DNA of 64,000 bases from a bacterium (lineage in GTDB: Bacteria > 4484-113 > JAFGCY01). Shown here in pieces: positions 25,234 to 33,795 of this stretch (position 1 is the first letter of the stretch; each line of letters begins with the position of its first letter). Both the position numbers and the translations under genes were made by a program. The notes beneath the pieces are model-generated. The model was not told where the DNA came from. It saw only the letters and a list, made by a program, of their open reading frames with translations, and searched no databases. Where the stretch lies: the NCBI GenBank assembly GCA_020440605.1, contig JAGRNT010000004.1, positions 156,886 to 220,885 on the forward strand, given 5' to 3'.

Positions 25234-26124
25234 ATGAACCGGACCACTGCCCTCACGCTCGTCAGCGTGTTATTCCTGAGCCTGCTGTGCGGCTGTCCGC
25301 GCACGGACTCCACTGCCGGTGCCGGCAACGCTGGCACCACCAACACCACCAGCACCAATGCCTCCAGCACCAGCACGGAAAGTGCCGGCGGCGAGCATGA
25401 AAGTGGCAAAGTGGCTGGGGAGAACCCCTGCGCGGGTCATGAGAATCCCTGCGGCGAGAACCCCTGTGGTGAAAACCCCTGCGGTGAGAACCCGTGCGGC
25501 GAGAACCCCTGCGCTGACAACCCCTGCGGCGAGAACCCCTGCGCGGACAATCCCTGTGGTGAGAATCCCTGTGGTGACAACCCCTGCAACCCCTGCGGCG
25601 GCAGTGAGGACAAGGTGACCACCGTGGTCTTCGAGACCACCGACGGCGACATCGTGATGGAAGTCCACAGCGCCTGGAGCCCGATCGGTTCCGAGCACTT
25701 CCTGGACCTCGTCAAGGCCGGCTTCTATGACGGTGCCCCCTGGTTCCGCGTGCTCGACGGCTTCGTGGCCCAGTGCGGTGTCTCCGCCGATCCCGCGATG
25801 AACGAGAAGTACAGCAATGCCACCATCAAGGATGAGCCCGTCGTGGTCGGCAACAAGCGCGGCTTCGTGGCTTTCGGCAAGAGCAGCATGCCCAACAGCC
25901 GCAGCACGCATATCTTCATCAACTTCGGTGACAACACGATGTCCCTCAACCCGCAGGGCTTCGCCTGCTTCGCGCAGGTCGTGGAGGGCATGGACGTCGC
26001 TGACGGCCTGTTCCGCTGCGAGTTCCGCGACCAGGGTGGCCTGGGCCGCCAGGGTGGCATTGATGCGTTCAAGCAGATGTACCCGGATGCGGACTTCATC
26101 ACGAAGGCCTACATCCGCGAGTAA
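25234..26124 (+). CDS. Lipoprotein cyclophilin with Cys-rich NPC repeat linker (second of three)
   Basis: 296 residues. ATG 25234 follows AAGGA and GGAG. The signal ends in LLCGC (lipobox). A Ser/Thr/Gly linker leads into twelve NPC motifs spaced about five residues apart (type ENPCGENPCGENPCA, residues of about 63-124), then a complete cyclophilin domain (FYDGAPWFRV, GFVAQCG, RGFVAFGKSS, STHIFINFGDN, FACFAQVVEGMDV). The repeat adds twelve regularly spaced cysteines outside the membrane, suggesting metal binding or disulphide chemistry; neither can be read from sequence. A terminator separates it from the third copy. Confidence 0.9.
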   Translation: MNRTTALTLVSVLFLSLLCGCPRTDSTAGAGNAGTTNTTSTNASSTSTESAGGEHESGKVAGENPCAGHENPCGENPCGENPCGENPCGENPCADNPCGENPCADNPCGENPCGDNPCNPCGGSEDKVTTVVFETTDGDIVMEVHSAWSPIGSEHFLDLVKAGFYDGAPWFRVLDGFVAQCGVSADPAMNEKYSNATIKDEPVVVGNKRGFVAFGKSSMPNSRSTHIFINFGDNTMSLNPQGFACFAQVVEGMDVADGLFRCEFRDQGGLGRQGGIDAFKQMYPDADFITKAYIRE

Positions 26125-26136
26125 TACGCAATCAGC

Positions 26137-26165
26137 GCTGCCGGCCTGCGGGCCGGCAGCTTTTT
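26137..26165 (+). terminator. Intrinsic terminator between cyclophilins
   Basis: GCTGCCGGCC pairs with GGCCGGCAGC and is followed by TTTTT, ending 24 nt before the next ATG, so any read-through sets the level of the third cyclophilin. Confidence 0.85.
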
Positions 26166-26188
26166 CATTTCAAGCTCAGGAGGCCGGC

Positions 26189-26707
26189 ATGGCAGGCAAG
26201 GTAACAGAAGTGGTGCTGGAGACCAGCAGCGGTGAGATCGTGCTCGAGGTGCTCGAGGACTGGTCCCCGCTGGGCAGCGAGCATTTCCTGGAGCTGGTGC
26301 AGGCCGGCTTCTATGACGGTGCTCCCTGGTTCCGTGTGATCGACAACTTCGTGGCCCAGTGCGGCATCAGCGCGAATCCCGAGCACAACCAGGGCATCGG
26401 CGCACAGACGGTCAAGGATGAGCCGCTGGTGGAAGGCAACAAGCGCGGCTACATCAGCTTCGGCCGGACCGGTGCCCCCAACAGTCGCAGTTCCCACATC
26501 TTTGTGAACTTCAAGGACAACCACTTCCTCGATGCGCAGGGCTTCCCGGCCTTCGCCCGCATCAAGGAGGGCATGGAGGTCGCCGACAGCCTGCACCGCT
26601 GTGAATACGACGACCAGTACGGGCTGCAGCAGCCCGGCGGAATTGATGTGTTCAAGGACATGTTCCCCGAGGCCGATTACATCCTGAAGGCCTACGTCCG
26701 CGAGTAG
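26189..26707 (+). CDS. Cytoplasmic cyclophilin peptidyl-prolyl isomerase (third of three)
   Basis: 172 residues. ATG 26189 has AGGAGG at 26178-26183. It is a bare cyclophilin without signal peptide: VVLETSSGEIVLEVLEDW, GSEHFLELVQAGFYDGAPWF, NFVAQCGISA, RGYISFGRTG, SSHIFVNFKDN and FPAFARIKEGMEV. It is most similar to the second gene, sharing the C-terminal pattern GGID-FK-M-P-AD-I-KAY-RE, so the two probably arose by duplication followed by gain or loss of the export signal and NPC linker. It isomerises prolyl bonds in the cytoplasm. Confidence 0.92.
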   Translation: MAGKVTEVVLETSSGEIVLEVLEDWSPLGSEHFLELVQAGFYDGAPWFRVIDNFVAQCGISANPEHNQGIGAQTVKDEPLVEGNKRGYISFGRTGAPNSRSSHIFVNFKDNHFLDAQGFPAFARIKEGMEVADSLHRCEYDDQYGLQQPGGIDVFKDMFPEADYILKAYVRE

Positions 26708-26793
26708 GCGCTGCAGATTCAGGACAGGCCCTGTAGAAGTTTCTCGCCCGCTTGCGTATATTTACCTGGACGGGCAGCGGGCCCGAGACAGAC

Positions 26794-27879
26794 ATGGAGA
26801 TCCACAGGTCAGAGCTGGAAGTCAGGCTGACGGACCGCCGCAGGCAGATCCTGCGCGAGGTCATCAGCAGCTATGTGCGCAACGTGCACCCGGTCAGTTC
26901 GTCGCTGATCAGCCGCAGCGTGCAGGCCAGCAGTGCCACGATCCGCAATGAGCTGGCGGCTCTGGAGGAAATGGGCTTCCTGATGCAGCCGCATACCTCC
27001 GGCGGTCGGATCCCCACGGACCTGGCCTACCGCTTCCTCGTGGAGGAGCTGCTCAGTGACCTGAGCGCCACGCTTGATGACCGCGGGCGTGTGGCGGATG
27101 TATACTCCCAGCTCTCCACGGAGACGGAAACCCTGCTGGAGGGCACGCTCGACCTGCTGACCGAGATGACCGGCTATGTGGCCTGGGTCAGCCTGCCCCG
27201 CCCCAACAACCTGGAAATCCGCAGCCTGAATTTCGTGGAGGCCGGCGACCAGGAGATCCTCGCCGTGCTCGTGACCGCCAACGGCGTGATGCAGAGCCGC
27301 AGGATCAACGTGCCGCTGGCAACCAGCAGCCTGAACCTGGCGCGGCTGAGCGAGACCCTGACGAATTACCTGCGCCACCGCAGCATCATCGAGGTGGACT
27401 ACGCGGAGATGCACCGGATCTTCCTTGAGACCGTGAACCTGCCGGAGGGCCTGTTCCAGGCCGTCAGCCAGTTCATCGACAGCATGAGCTTCAGCGGCGA
27501 GCGCGTGATCTTCAGCAATGCCCTGCGGCTCGTCGTGCAGCCCGAATTCGCCTCAAGCGAGAACCTCAACAGCGTGGTGAGTGTGCTGCAGGACCGCGAG
27601 CGCTTCATCCGCAACCTGCGCAGCCGGCTCAACAGCCGCAGCGTACAGACGATCATCGGCCGCGAGAACAGCGACCCGGACCTGCACCAGGTGAGCCTCG
27701 TGCTCAGCCGTTATGAGGTCCCGCAGGCCGGTGAGGGCACGCTCGGTGTGATCGGCCCCACCCGGCTGTTCTATGAGCGCACCCTGCCCTGGATCAAGCT
27801 GATCGGGGAAAGCATCGCCCACGCCCTAGAGGACAGTGGCGCCGGCCCGCAGGCCTGGAGGACGGATGAGCGGCACTGA
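26794..27879 (+). CDS. hrcA: Heat-inducible transcription repressor HrcA
   Basis: 361 residues. ATG 26794 gives the family N-terminus: [17 protein letters not shown], a winged helix with [20 protein letters not shown] and [15 protein letters not shown], then a long ligand/GroE-responsive region ending in a [16 protein letters not shown] motif. HrcA represses groE and dnaK operons by binding CIRCE. I found no CIRCE (TTAGCACTC-N9-GAGTGCTAA) here or anywhere in the window. TATATT at 26757-26762 could be the -10. It overlaps dnaJ by 14 nt, starting the chaperone operon. Confidence 0.93.
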   Translation: MEIHRSELEVRLTDRRRQILREVISSYVRNVHPVSSSLISRSVQASSATIRNELAALEEMGFLMQPHTSGGRIPTDLAYRFLVEELLSDLSATLDDRGRVADVYSQLSTETETLLEGTLDLLTEMTGYVAWVSLPRPNNLEIRSLNFVEAGDQEILAVLVTANGVMQSRRINVPLATSSLNLARLSETLTNYLRHRSIIEVDYAEMHRIFLETVNLPEGLFQAVSQFIDSMSFSGERVIFSNALRLVVQPEFASSENLNSVVSVLQDRERFIRNLRSRLNSRSVQTIIGRENSDPDLHQVSLVLSRYEVPQAGEGTLGVIGPTRLFYERTLPWIKLIGESIAHALEDSGAGPQAWRTDERH

Positions 27880-28969
27880 CCTGTATGAGATTCTCGGGGT
27901 AAGCCGGGAAGCGAGCGCGGACGACATCAAGAAGAGCTACCGGCGCCTGGCGCGCCAGTTCCACCCGGACGTCAATTCCGATCCGGGGGCGGAGGAGCGC
28001 TTCAAGGAGATCAGCGTCGCCTATGAAGTGCTCTCCGATCCGCAGAAGCGCTCGCAGTATGACCAGTTCGGCACGGTCGGCGGACCGGGCGGGATGGGTG
28101 GCGGCAGCCCCTTCGGGGAAGGCTTCGGCTCCATCAACGACCTGTTCGAGATGTTCTTCGGTGGCGGAGGCGGGGGCGGACGGCGCCAGCGCAGAGGCGA
28201 GGACATCCAGCGCAGCATCCATCAGAAGCTGCGCGACTGTCTGACTGAACAGCATATTGAACTCGACATCGAGCGGCGCGAGGCCTGTGAATCCTGCGGT
28301 GGCAGCCGCAGTGAGCCCGGCAGCCAGCCCCAGAACTGCGGCACCTGCGGTGGACGCGGCGTGGTGGTGCAGGTCCGTGAGACCCTGCTCGGCGCGATGC
28401 GCACCCAGACCGCCTGCCCGAAATGCCATGGCGAGGGCGTGACGATCAGCGACCCCTGCCGCAGCTGCCGCGGCACTGGCTACCAGTACCGCAAGCGCCG
28501 TATCGACGTGAAGGTGCCGGCCGGGATTGACGACGGCAACATCCTGCAGATGAGCGGGATGGGACATACGGCACCCGGCGGCGGGCATCCCGGCGATCTC
28601 TATGTGCAGGTCACGGTTGAGCCGGACAAGCAGTTCCAGCGCGACGGGGCGGACCTGTTCGTGGAGCTGCCGGTGCACTATACCGACCTCGTATCAGGCG
28701 CCAACGTGGAAGTGCCGACGCTGGAGGGCAGCGAAAAGCTGCGCATCCCGGCCGGGACGGACAGCCACAGCCAGTTCACGCTGCGCGGCCACGGCCTGAA
28801 CCGCCTGCGCGGGCATGGACGGGGCAACCTGCATGTGCGCGTGAAGCTCTACGTGCCGCAGAAGCTCAACCGCCAGCAGAAGCAGCTGCTGCAGGATCTC
28901 AAGGAAGAGGACATCAAGGCTGAAAAGAAGGGTGGGAATTTCCTGTACCAGCTGCTCAACATCCGGTAA
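27866..28969 (+). CDS. dnaJ: Chaperone protein DnaJ
   Basis: 367 residues. ATG 27866 follows GGAGG and lies inside the end of hrcA. J domain at residues 4-67 with intact HPD ([14 protein letters not shown]), a Gly-rich linker ([15 protein letters not shown]), then four CxxCxGxG zinc modules ([32 protein letters not shown]), and the C-terminal substrate domain with [12 protein letters not shown]. It stimulates DnaK ATPase and delivers substrates. The order hrcA-dnaJ-(TPR)-grpE-dnaK differs from the common hrcA-grpE-dnaK-dnaJ. Confidence 0.96.
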   Translation: MSGTDLYEILGVSREASADDIKKSYRRLARQFHPDVNSDPGAEERFKEISVAYEVLSDPQKRSQYDQFGTVGGPGGMGGGSPFGEGFGSINDLFEMFFGGGGGGGRRQRRGEDIQRSIHQKLRDCLTEQHIELDIERREACESCGGSRSEPGSQPQNCGTCGGRGVVVQVRETLLGAMRTQTACPKCHGEGVTISDPCRSCRGTGYQYRKRRIDVKVPAGIDDGNILQMSGMGHTAPGGGHPGDLYVQVTVEPDKQFQRDGADLFVELPVHYTDLVSGANVEVPTLEGSEKLRIPAGTDSHSQFTLRGHGLNRLRGHGRGNLHVRVKLYVPQKLNRQQKQLLQDLKEEDIKAEKKGGNFLYQLLNIR

Positions 28970-29053
28970 CTGCTACACTATAAACTTTATTCGGCCGGCT
29001 GCTTGCAGCAGGGTCGAACCCAGATAGTCTTAGCAGGTCTGAACACAATCAGT

Positions 29054-32000
29054 ATGGGTCTATTCGAAAAACTGTTCACGGGCTCAACCGGCAAGCAGAC
29101 GGCGCGGATCAAGCAGGCATCCAAGCTCATGGAGGGCGGCAAGCTCGTGGAAGCGGCCGAGATCGTCAATGAGCTGATGGCCGAGAATGCCGATGCCAAG
29201 ACCGCCGAGGCGGAGCAGCGGGCCCAGGTCAGCACGCTGGCAATGGAACTGTTCACGGCCTGGGTCTCCGCCGGACGATCCAACGAGGCTCTGGCGCATG
29301 CGGAGAAGCTGGCCGGCTTCGACCCGAACCAGCTTCCGCCCCTGGCCGACAGGCTCGTGGACACCAGGTGGCTTGATCCACGGGTGTTCGAGATGGTGCG
29401 CCGCGCGGGAGAGCACGACAGCAATTCCAAGCGCCTGCTGCTGAATCTCGCCAAGAATCTCTACAGCCAGAAGGGTGAGAACCTGGACGAGGCGGAATTC
29501 CGCTTCCTGCGCGACACGGCGATCGCCTACCCGCTCTGGAAGGACGGGCTGGGCGTGCTGGCGGACCACTATCTGCGTGACAACCGCCGCGACCCAGAGG
29601 CGCTGACGATCTACCGCAATGCCTACCAGAACCGCAAGGCGGACCGCCGCCTGCGCGAAGTGCTGCTCGAGAGCCTGATCATCAACAACGAGAAGGACGA
29701 GTTCGCCGCCGGGGTCTACCGCGACGTGGTGGAGACTTCTGACAACCTGCAGGCCCTGCAGCTGCTGGCGAGCTACTACATCGAGCACGAGGACTTCCAC
29801 CCGGGGACGATCCCCTACATCGAGCGCGCCCTGGAGCGCGGCAAGCTTGAGAACGAGGTGCTGCAGAAGCTGACGGACCTCGCGCTCAACAGCGGGCTGG
29901 ACTTCCTTGACAAGCTCGGGATGTGCCTCGCGATCTACCGCCAGGGCTTCTCGGACCGCAACCTGCTGACCTTCCTCTCCGACAAGCTCGCCGAAAGCAA
30001 CAAGTTTGACGACGAAGCGATCGAGATCATGACGCGGGCCTTCGAGCAACGCACGGTCACGAAGCGCGCGGTGCTGATCCTCACGGAGCACTGCCTTGCC
30101 AACGACCGCGAGGACGACTTCGCGATGCGGGTCTACGAGAGCTACCTCTCGCAGTGGCCGGACCGTCCGCAGCGGCGGATCTACCAGATCCTCGCCCACC
30201 AGTACGCCGAACTGACCCGCGTTGACGACCAGGCGCAGAAGATCTACGAGGAGGCCCTGGTTGACAACCCGACCGACCCCGTGATCTGCGCGATCCTGGC
30301 GCGGGCATACCATGCCGCCGACCGCCGCGACGAGGCGGCGGACATGATCTACAAGCAGGCCTTCCAGTTCGTTGACGAGGACGTGCGGCGCATGCTGGCC
30401 GGGATACTCGCCGAGATCAGGCTGGAGGCCAAGGCCTACAACGCCGAGACCCTCAACTACCTGATGGTGCTCGGCCGGCCCGAGAAGGGACCGCTGGCCA
30501 AGGAATATGACGAGGCGCTGACGAACTGCTTCCTGAACACGGGACGCCGTGGTGAGCAGGCCCAGCAGGCCTACTACATGCTGTTCGAGCGCACGGAAAA
30601 GTCTGACGACATCAACCCGCGCCTGGTGGAGCTGCTGGCCGAGATCATCCTCGAGTCCGGTGTGCGCCCCGAGAGTGGCAGCGTGGAGATGCGGGTCTAC
30701 CGCAAGCTCTTCGAGCTTAAGAAATTCAGCACACCGGAGGAAATCTCCTTCGTGCTGATGTCCGACATCATCAACACCGGCACCGATGGCTCGATGCTGC
30801 TGAATGTGGCGGTGCGCTGCTTCGAGGCGGACAGTGACCGCCTGACGGAGACCCTGGCCCTGGCCGGGCGCGCCTCCGTCCTGCAGGACATCGGCGACTT
30901 CTTCATCGAGCACTTCAACTACCCGCTGGCCAGCCGTGCCTATGAGGACGCGGCCAGGCTCAGCCCGAGCAGCATCACGACCTTCAAGCTATCCAAGATC
31001 TACATCATGGAAGGCCGGGCCGAGGAGGCGATCAAGTTGCTCGATGGCCTGGACAGCGGTGAATTCGGCGCAAAGCGCGACTACTGGGTGGCCGCCGCAC
31101 ACCAGATGCTCGGCCAGGTACAGGAAGCCGGCAGCCTGCTGGCGAAGCTGGAGAGCGCGGACGAGATCCCGGACTTCCTGCTGGAGCTGCGCGGTTCCAT
31201 CAATGAGGAACTGGATGGCAAGCTCGAGAAGGCGCTGGAGGGCTACCTGCGCCTCGTACGCGACCCGCGCCTGCTCAAGTTCCAGCGCTGGCTGGGCCTG
31301 CAGATCGGGATTGTCAGAATCCGGCTCGGACAGCTGGACGATGCGATCCAGCACCTCGAGGAGATCCTGCGCCTCAACCCCAGCGGTCGGGCCGAACAGG
31401 TCTTCCTTTCGCTCGCGCTGTTCTTCCAGGCGCACAACCTGCTGCGCGCCGACAAGCTCAGCGAGGGCCTGCCGCTGTTCACCCGCGCCGTGGAGGTCAA
31501 CCGCAATGACCGCACGCTGCGCCAGGTGATCGTGGATGTGCTGCGGCTCTACGGCGAGAAGGCCTTCTTCGCCCGCGACCTGGACCGCGCCACGCGCGTG
31601 CTGGACGTCTCACACCGCATCCTGCCCAACCAGATGCTGACCAAGACTTATCTGGCCTACGCCTACCACCTCAAGAAGGAATACGCGAAGGCCATCATCT
31701 ACTACCGCGAGATCTCCTGGAATGACGAGGACCCCTCGCTGGAGCGCTCCAACGCCTACGCCTACATGCTCAACCAGCAGCCTGACAAGGCCTGGCGGGT
31801 GTTCCTGGATCTCGCCAAGCGTGGCAACCTGCTCGTTGACAACTTCCCGCGCATGGTGGACTGCTTCCTGAGCGACACTGAGGCCGCGGGCGGCAAGGTC
31901 TGGCAGAACGTGGACTTCCCCACGGACAGCCCGCCGCTGATGCAGGCTGCGGTGCTGATCCATGACGGACTGTATGAACGGGCCGTGACCCTGCTCGACT

Positions 32001-33031
32001 TGCTGCTGAAGAAGGACCCGCATGATACGCAGGTCCACTGGTACCTCGGGCGGGCCTACAGCGCCATGAACAAGCGCGACATGGCCGTGCACCACTGGAA
32101 GGAACTGCTGAAGATCTGCGCCGAGGCCAACAGCGCCGCCGACAAGAAGATCCGCCAGTTCACCGAAATCGGCATGGCCTTCCTCGAGTCCGGCTACGCC
32201 CAGGAGGCGATGCAGACCTGGGAGACCCTGCACAAGGTTGATGAAAGCAACCCGGACCTGCCGGTGCTCTACGCCGCCACGCTGGACCTGAACGCCTACC
32301 AGCTGGCCCGCAAGGACCAGCACAAGCTGGCGCTCGAGGAATGGAAGAAGGCGCTCAAGTTCGATGAGGACAACGCCGCGATCCAGCAGAACCTCTCGAT
32401 CGGCTGGCTGCAGCTCGGCAACTATGAGGAGTGCACGCGCTCCTTCCACCGGCTCGGCAAGACCTGGCAGGTGATGATCAACCAGAACCCGCGCCGCCAT
32501 GGCCACCTCTCGCAGGACATCAACACCATCGAGAAGGCCATGAACACCTTCGCGCTCACCAAGGGCCGCCCGGAGTTCGACCTGACGAAGGTCCGGGCCG
32601 AGGACAGCATCGCCTTCTTCCAGAAGGCGAACCAGTTCTACTGGATGCTGAGCCTCGACAAGAATGCCACGGAGAGCCAGATCGAGCGCGAGTACTTCCG
32701 CCTGATCAAGATCTTCAACCCCGAACGCCATGCGGACGACTTCATGCTGGTGGAGGAGGCGTATACGAACCTCTTCGCCAACAAGAAGAAGCGCCAGGCG
32801 ATCAACCTGTTCGTCTACAATCCGGTGGACGTCGAGGCCACCCGCGCCCGGCTCACCAAGCTGCCGCGCGATGGCAGGATCAGTTTCGAGACCCTGCCGA
32901 TGCCGAAGAGCGTGCCGGACCCGGATTACTCGCAGCTCGAGCCCTGGAAGGCCGACGAGAGCGAGCTGACGGCCCCGCTGCGTGAGCTGCTGAGCATCAA
33001 TCTGAAGATTCCCGACGGGGCCCTGGTGTGA
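29054..33031 (+). CDS. Giant TPR protein with C-terminal J-like domain lacking HPD
   Basis: 1,325 residues, cytoplasmic. ATG 29054 is the first good start (MGLFEKLFTGSTGKQTARI); the ribosome site is weak. From about residue 40 to 1150 it is almost entirely helical TPR-like repeats (for example YLAYAYHLKKEYAKAIIYYR and YLGRAYSAMNKRDMAVHHW). Residues of about 1196-1255 match a J domain: FYWMLSLDKNATESQIEREY, FRLIKIFNPERHADDF, VEEAYTNLFANKKKR. The HPD tripeptide is replaced by NPE. It lies between dnaJ and grpE and overlaps grpE by GTGA, so it is translated with the chaperones. It could be a scaffold or adaptor for DnaK; stimulation of its ATPase is unlikely without HPD. Confidence 0.8.
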   Translation: MGLFEKLFTGSTGKQTARIKQASKLMEGGKLVEAAEIVNELMAENADAKTAEAEQRAQVSTLAMELFTAWVSAGRSNEALAHAEKLAGFDPNQLPPLADRLVDTRWLDPRVFEMVRRAGEHDSNSKRLLLNLAKNLYSQKGENLDEAEFRFLRDTAIAYPLWKDGLGVLADHYLRDNRRDPEALTIYRNAYQNRKADRRLREVLLESLIINNEKDEFAAGVYRDVVETSDNLQALQLLASYYIEHEDFHPGTIPYIERALERGKLENEVLQKLTDLALNSGLDFLDKLGMCLAIYRQGFSDRNLLTFLSDKLAESNKFDDEAIEIMTRAFEQRTVTKRAVLILTEHCLANDREDDFAMRVYESYLSQWPDRPQRRIYQILAHQYAELTRVDDQAQKIYEEALVDNPTDPVICAILARAYHAADRRDEAADMIYKQAFQFVDEDVRRMLAGILAEIRLEAKAYNAETLNYLMVLGRPEKGPLAKEYDEALTNCFLNTGRRGEQAQQAYYMLFERTEKSDDINPRLVELLAEIILESGVRPESGSVEMRVYRKLFELKKFSTPEEISFVLMSDIINTGTDGSMLLNVAVRCFEADSDRLTETLALAGRASVLQDIGDFFIEHFNYPLASRAYEDAARLSPSSITTFKLSKIYIMEGRAEEAIKLLDGLDSGEFGAKRDYWVAAAHQMLGQVQEAGSLLAKLESADEIPDFLLELRGSINEELDGKLEKALEGYLRLVRDPRLLKFQRWLGLQIGIVRIRLGQLDDAIQHLEEILRLNPSGRAEQVFLSLALFFQAHNLLRADKLSEGLPLFTRAVEVNRNDRTLRQVIVDVLRLYGEKAFFARDLDRATRVLDVSHRILPNQMLTKTYLAYAYHLKKEYAKAIIYYREISWNDEDPSLERSNAYAYMLNQQPDKAWRVFLDLAKRGNLLVDNFPRMVDCFLSDTEAAGGKVWQNVDFPTDSPPLMQAAVLIHDGLYERAVTLLDLLLKKDPHDTQVHWYLGRAYSAMNKRDMAVHHWKELLKICAEANSAADKKIRQFTEIGMAFLESGYAQEAMQTWETLHKVDESNPDLPVLYAATLDLNAYQLARKDQHKLALEEWKKALKFDEDNAAIQQNLSIGWLQLGNYEECTRSFHRLGKTWQVMINQNPRRHGHLSQDINTIEKAMNTFALTKGRPEFDLTKVRAEDSIAFFQKANQFYWMLSLDKNATESQIEREYFRLIKIFNPERHADDFMLVEEAYTNLFANKKKRQAINLFVYNPVDVEATRARLTKLPRDGRISFETLPMPKSVPDPDYSQLEPWKADESELTAPLRELLSINLKIPDGALV

Positions 33032-33702
33032 AGCAGACAGAGCGCTCCGAGCAGCTTGCCAGGCTGATCGCCGAAATTGACTTCAGTACTGAGCAATACT
33101 ATAATCTCTTTCCTGTCGAGGATTCAGTCCAGCCCTCGCCCGACCTGTCGTCCGAGGTCTGGACAAACGTCTCATCCGTGATGGCGGATGTGGGCAAGCT
33201 GCGTGCGGAACTCTCGAGGCTGCGCCTCGGAGTCGAGCAGCTGCGGATGCCCGCGATTGAAGCCATCGGACTGGACCGCACGGCCGAGCAGCTGCGCAGC
33301 CTGGAAATGAAAATCAGGCCGCTGGAGCAGCTCATGTCACGGTCCGAGGATGAGTCGCAGATCAAGCGGCTCTTCAAGGACCTGCTGATCGCCGTTGATT
33401 CCCTTGACCGGGTGTTTGAGCTGATGGAGAAGCAGCCGGGCAGCGTGCCCCAGGGTGTGATGACCGGCCTGCAGTCCGTCTATCAGCTCATTCAGGACAC
33501 CTTCAGCCGGCATGGCCTGAAGCAGATGCAGATCGACGCTGCGTTCGATCCGCACCTGCATCTGGCGATGGGAACCGAGCCGCACCCCGACAAGCGGGAC
33601 GGCGAGATCTCCCGTGTGCTGCTGAAGGGTTACATGTTTGGCGAGCATGTCTTCCGCACCGCCCAGGTTGTGGTGGTCAGGAATGACGAAACAAAGGCTT
33701 GA
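33028..33702 (+). CDS. grpE: GrpE nucleotide exchange factor, divergent
   Basis: 224 residues; the GTG start overlaps the stop of the TPR gene (GTGA). The C-terminal third carries the GrpE pattern: GLKQMQIDAAFDPHLHLAMG, then ISRVLLKGYMFGEHVFRTAQ and VVVV, where the family has FDP--HEAV and GY----RVLRPA-V-V. The N-terminal half is an acidic helical segment with coiled-coil character (VGKLRAELSRLRLGVEQLR). GrpE releases ADP from DnaK. Position directly before dnaK supports the call. H-E-A at the dimer/contact loop reads H-L-A here. Confidence 0.85.
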   Translation: MKQTERSEQLARLIAEIDFSTEQYYNLFPVEDSVQPSPDLSSEVWTNVSSVMADVGKLRAELSRLRLGVEQLRMPAIEAIGLDRTAEQLRSLEMKIRPLEQLMSRSEDESQIKRLFKDLLIAVDSLDRVFELMEKQPGSVPQGVMTGLQSVYQLIQDTFSRHGLKQMQIDAAFDPHLHLAMGTEPHPDKRDGEISRVLLKGYMFGEHVFRTAQVVVVRNDETKA

Positions 33703-33795
33703 CCGGCAGGGTCAGATGAATGATGGCCTGCGAGGGTTGTAGCCGGACACGGGCAGAGTATTTCGAAGCCGGCCTGATCCGGTAAGGAGACATAG

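Noticed and set aside
25817..26188. N-terminal extension of the third cyclophilin
   Set aside because: The in-frame ORF begins inside the previous gene, is low complexity and crosses a terminator; ATG 26189 has a perfect AGGAGG.
26708..26793. CIRCE operator
   Set aside because: No TTAGCACTC or GAGTGCTAA half-site was found in this gap or before dnaK.
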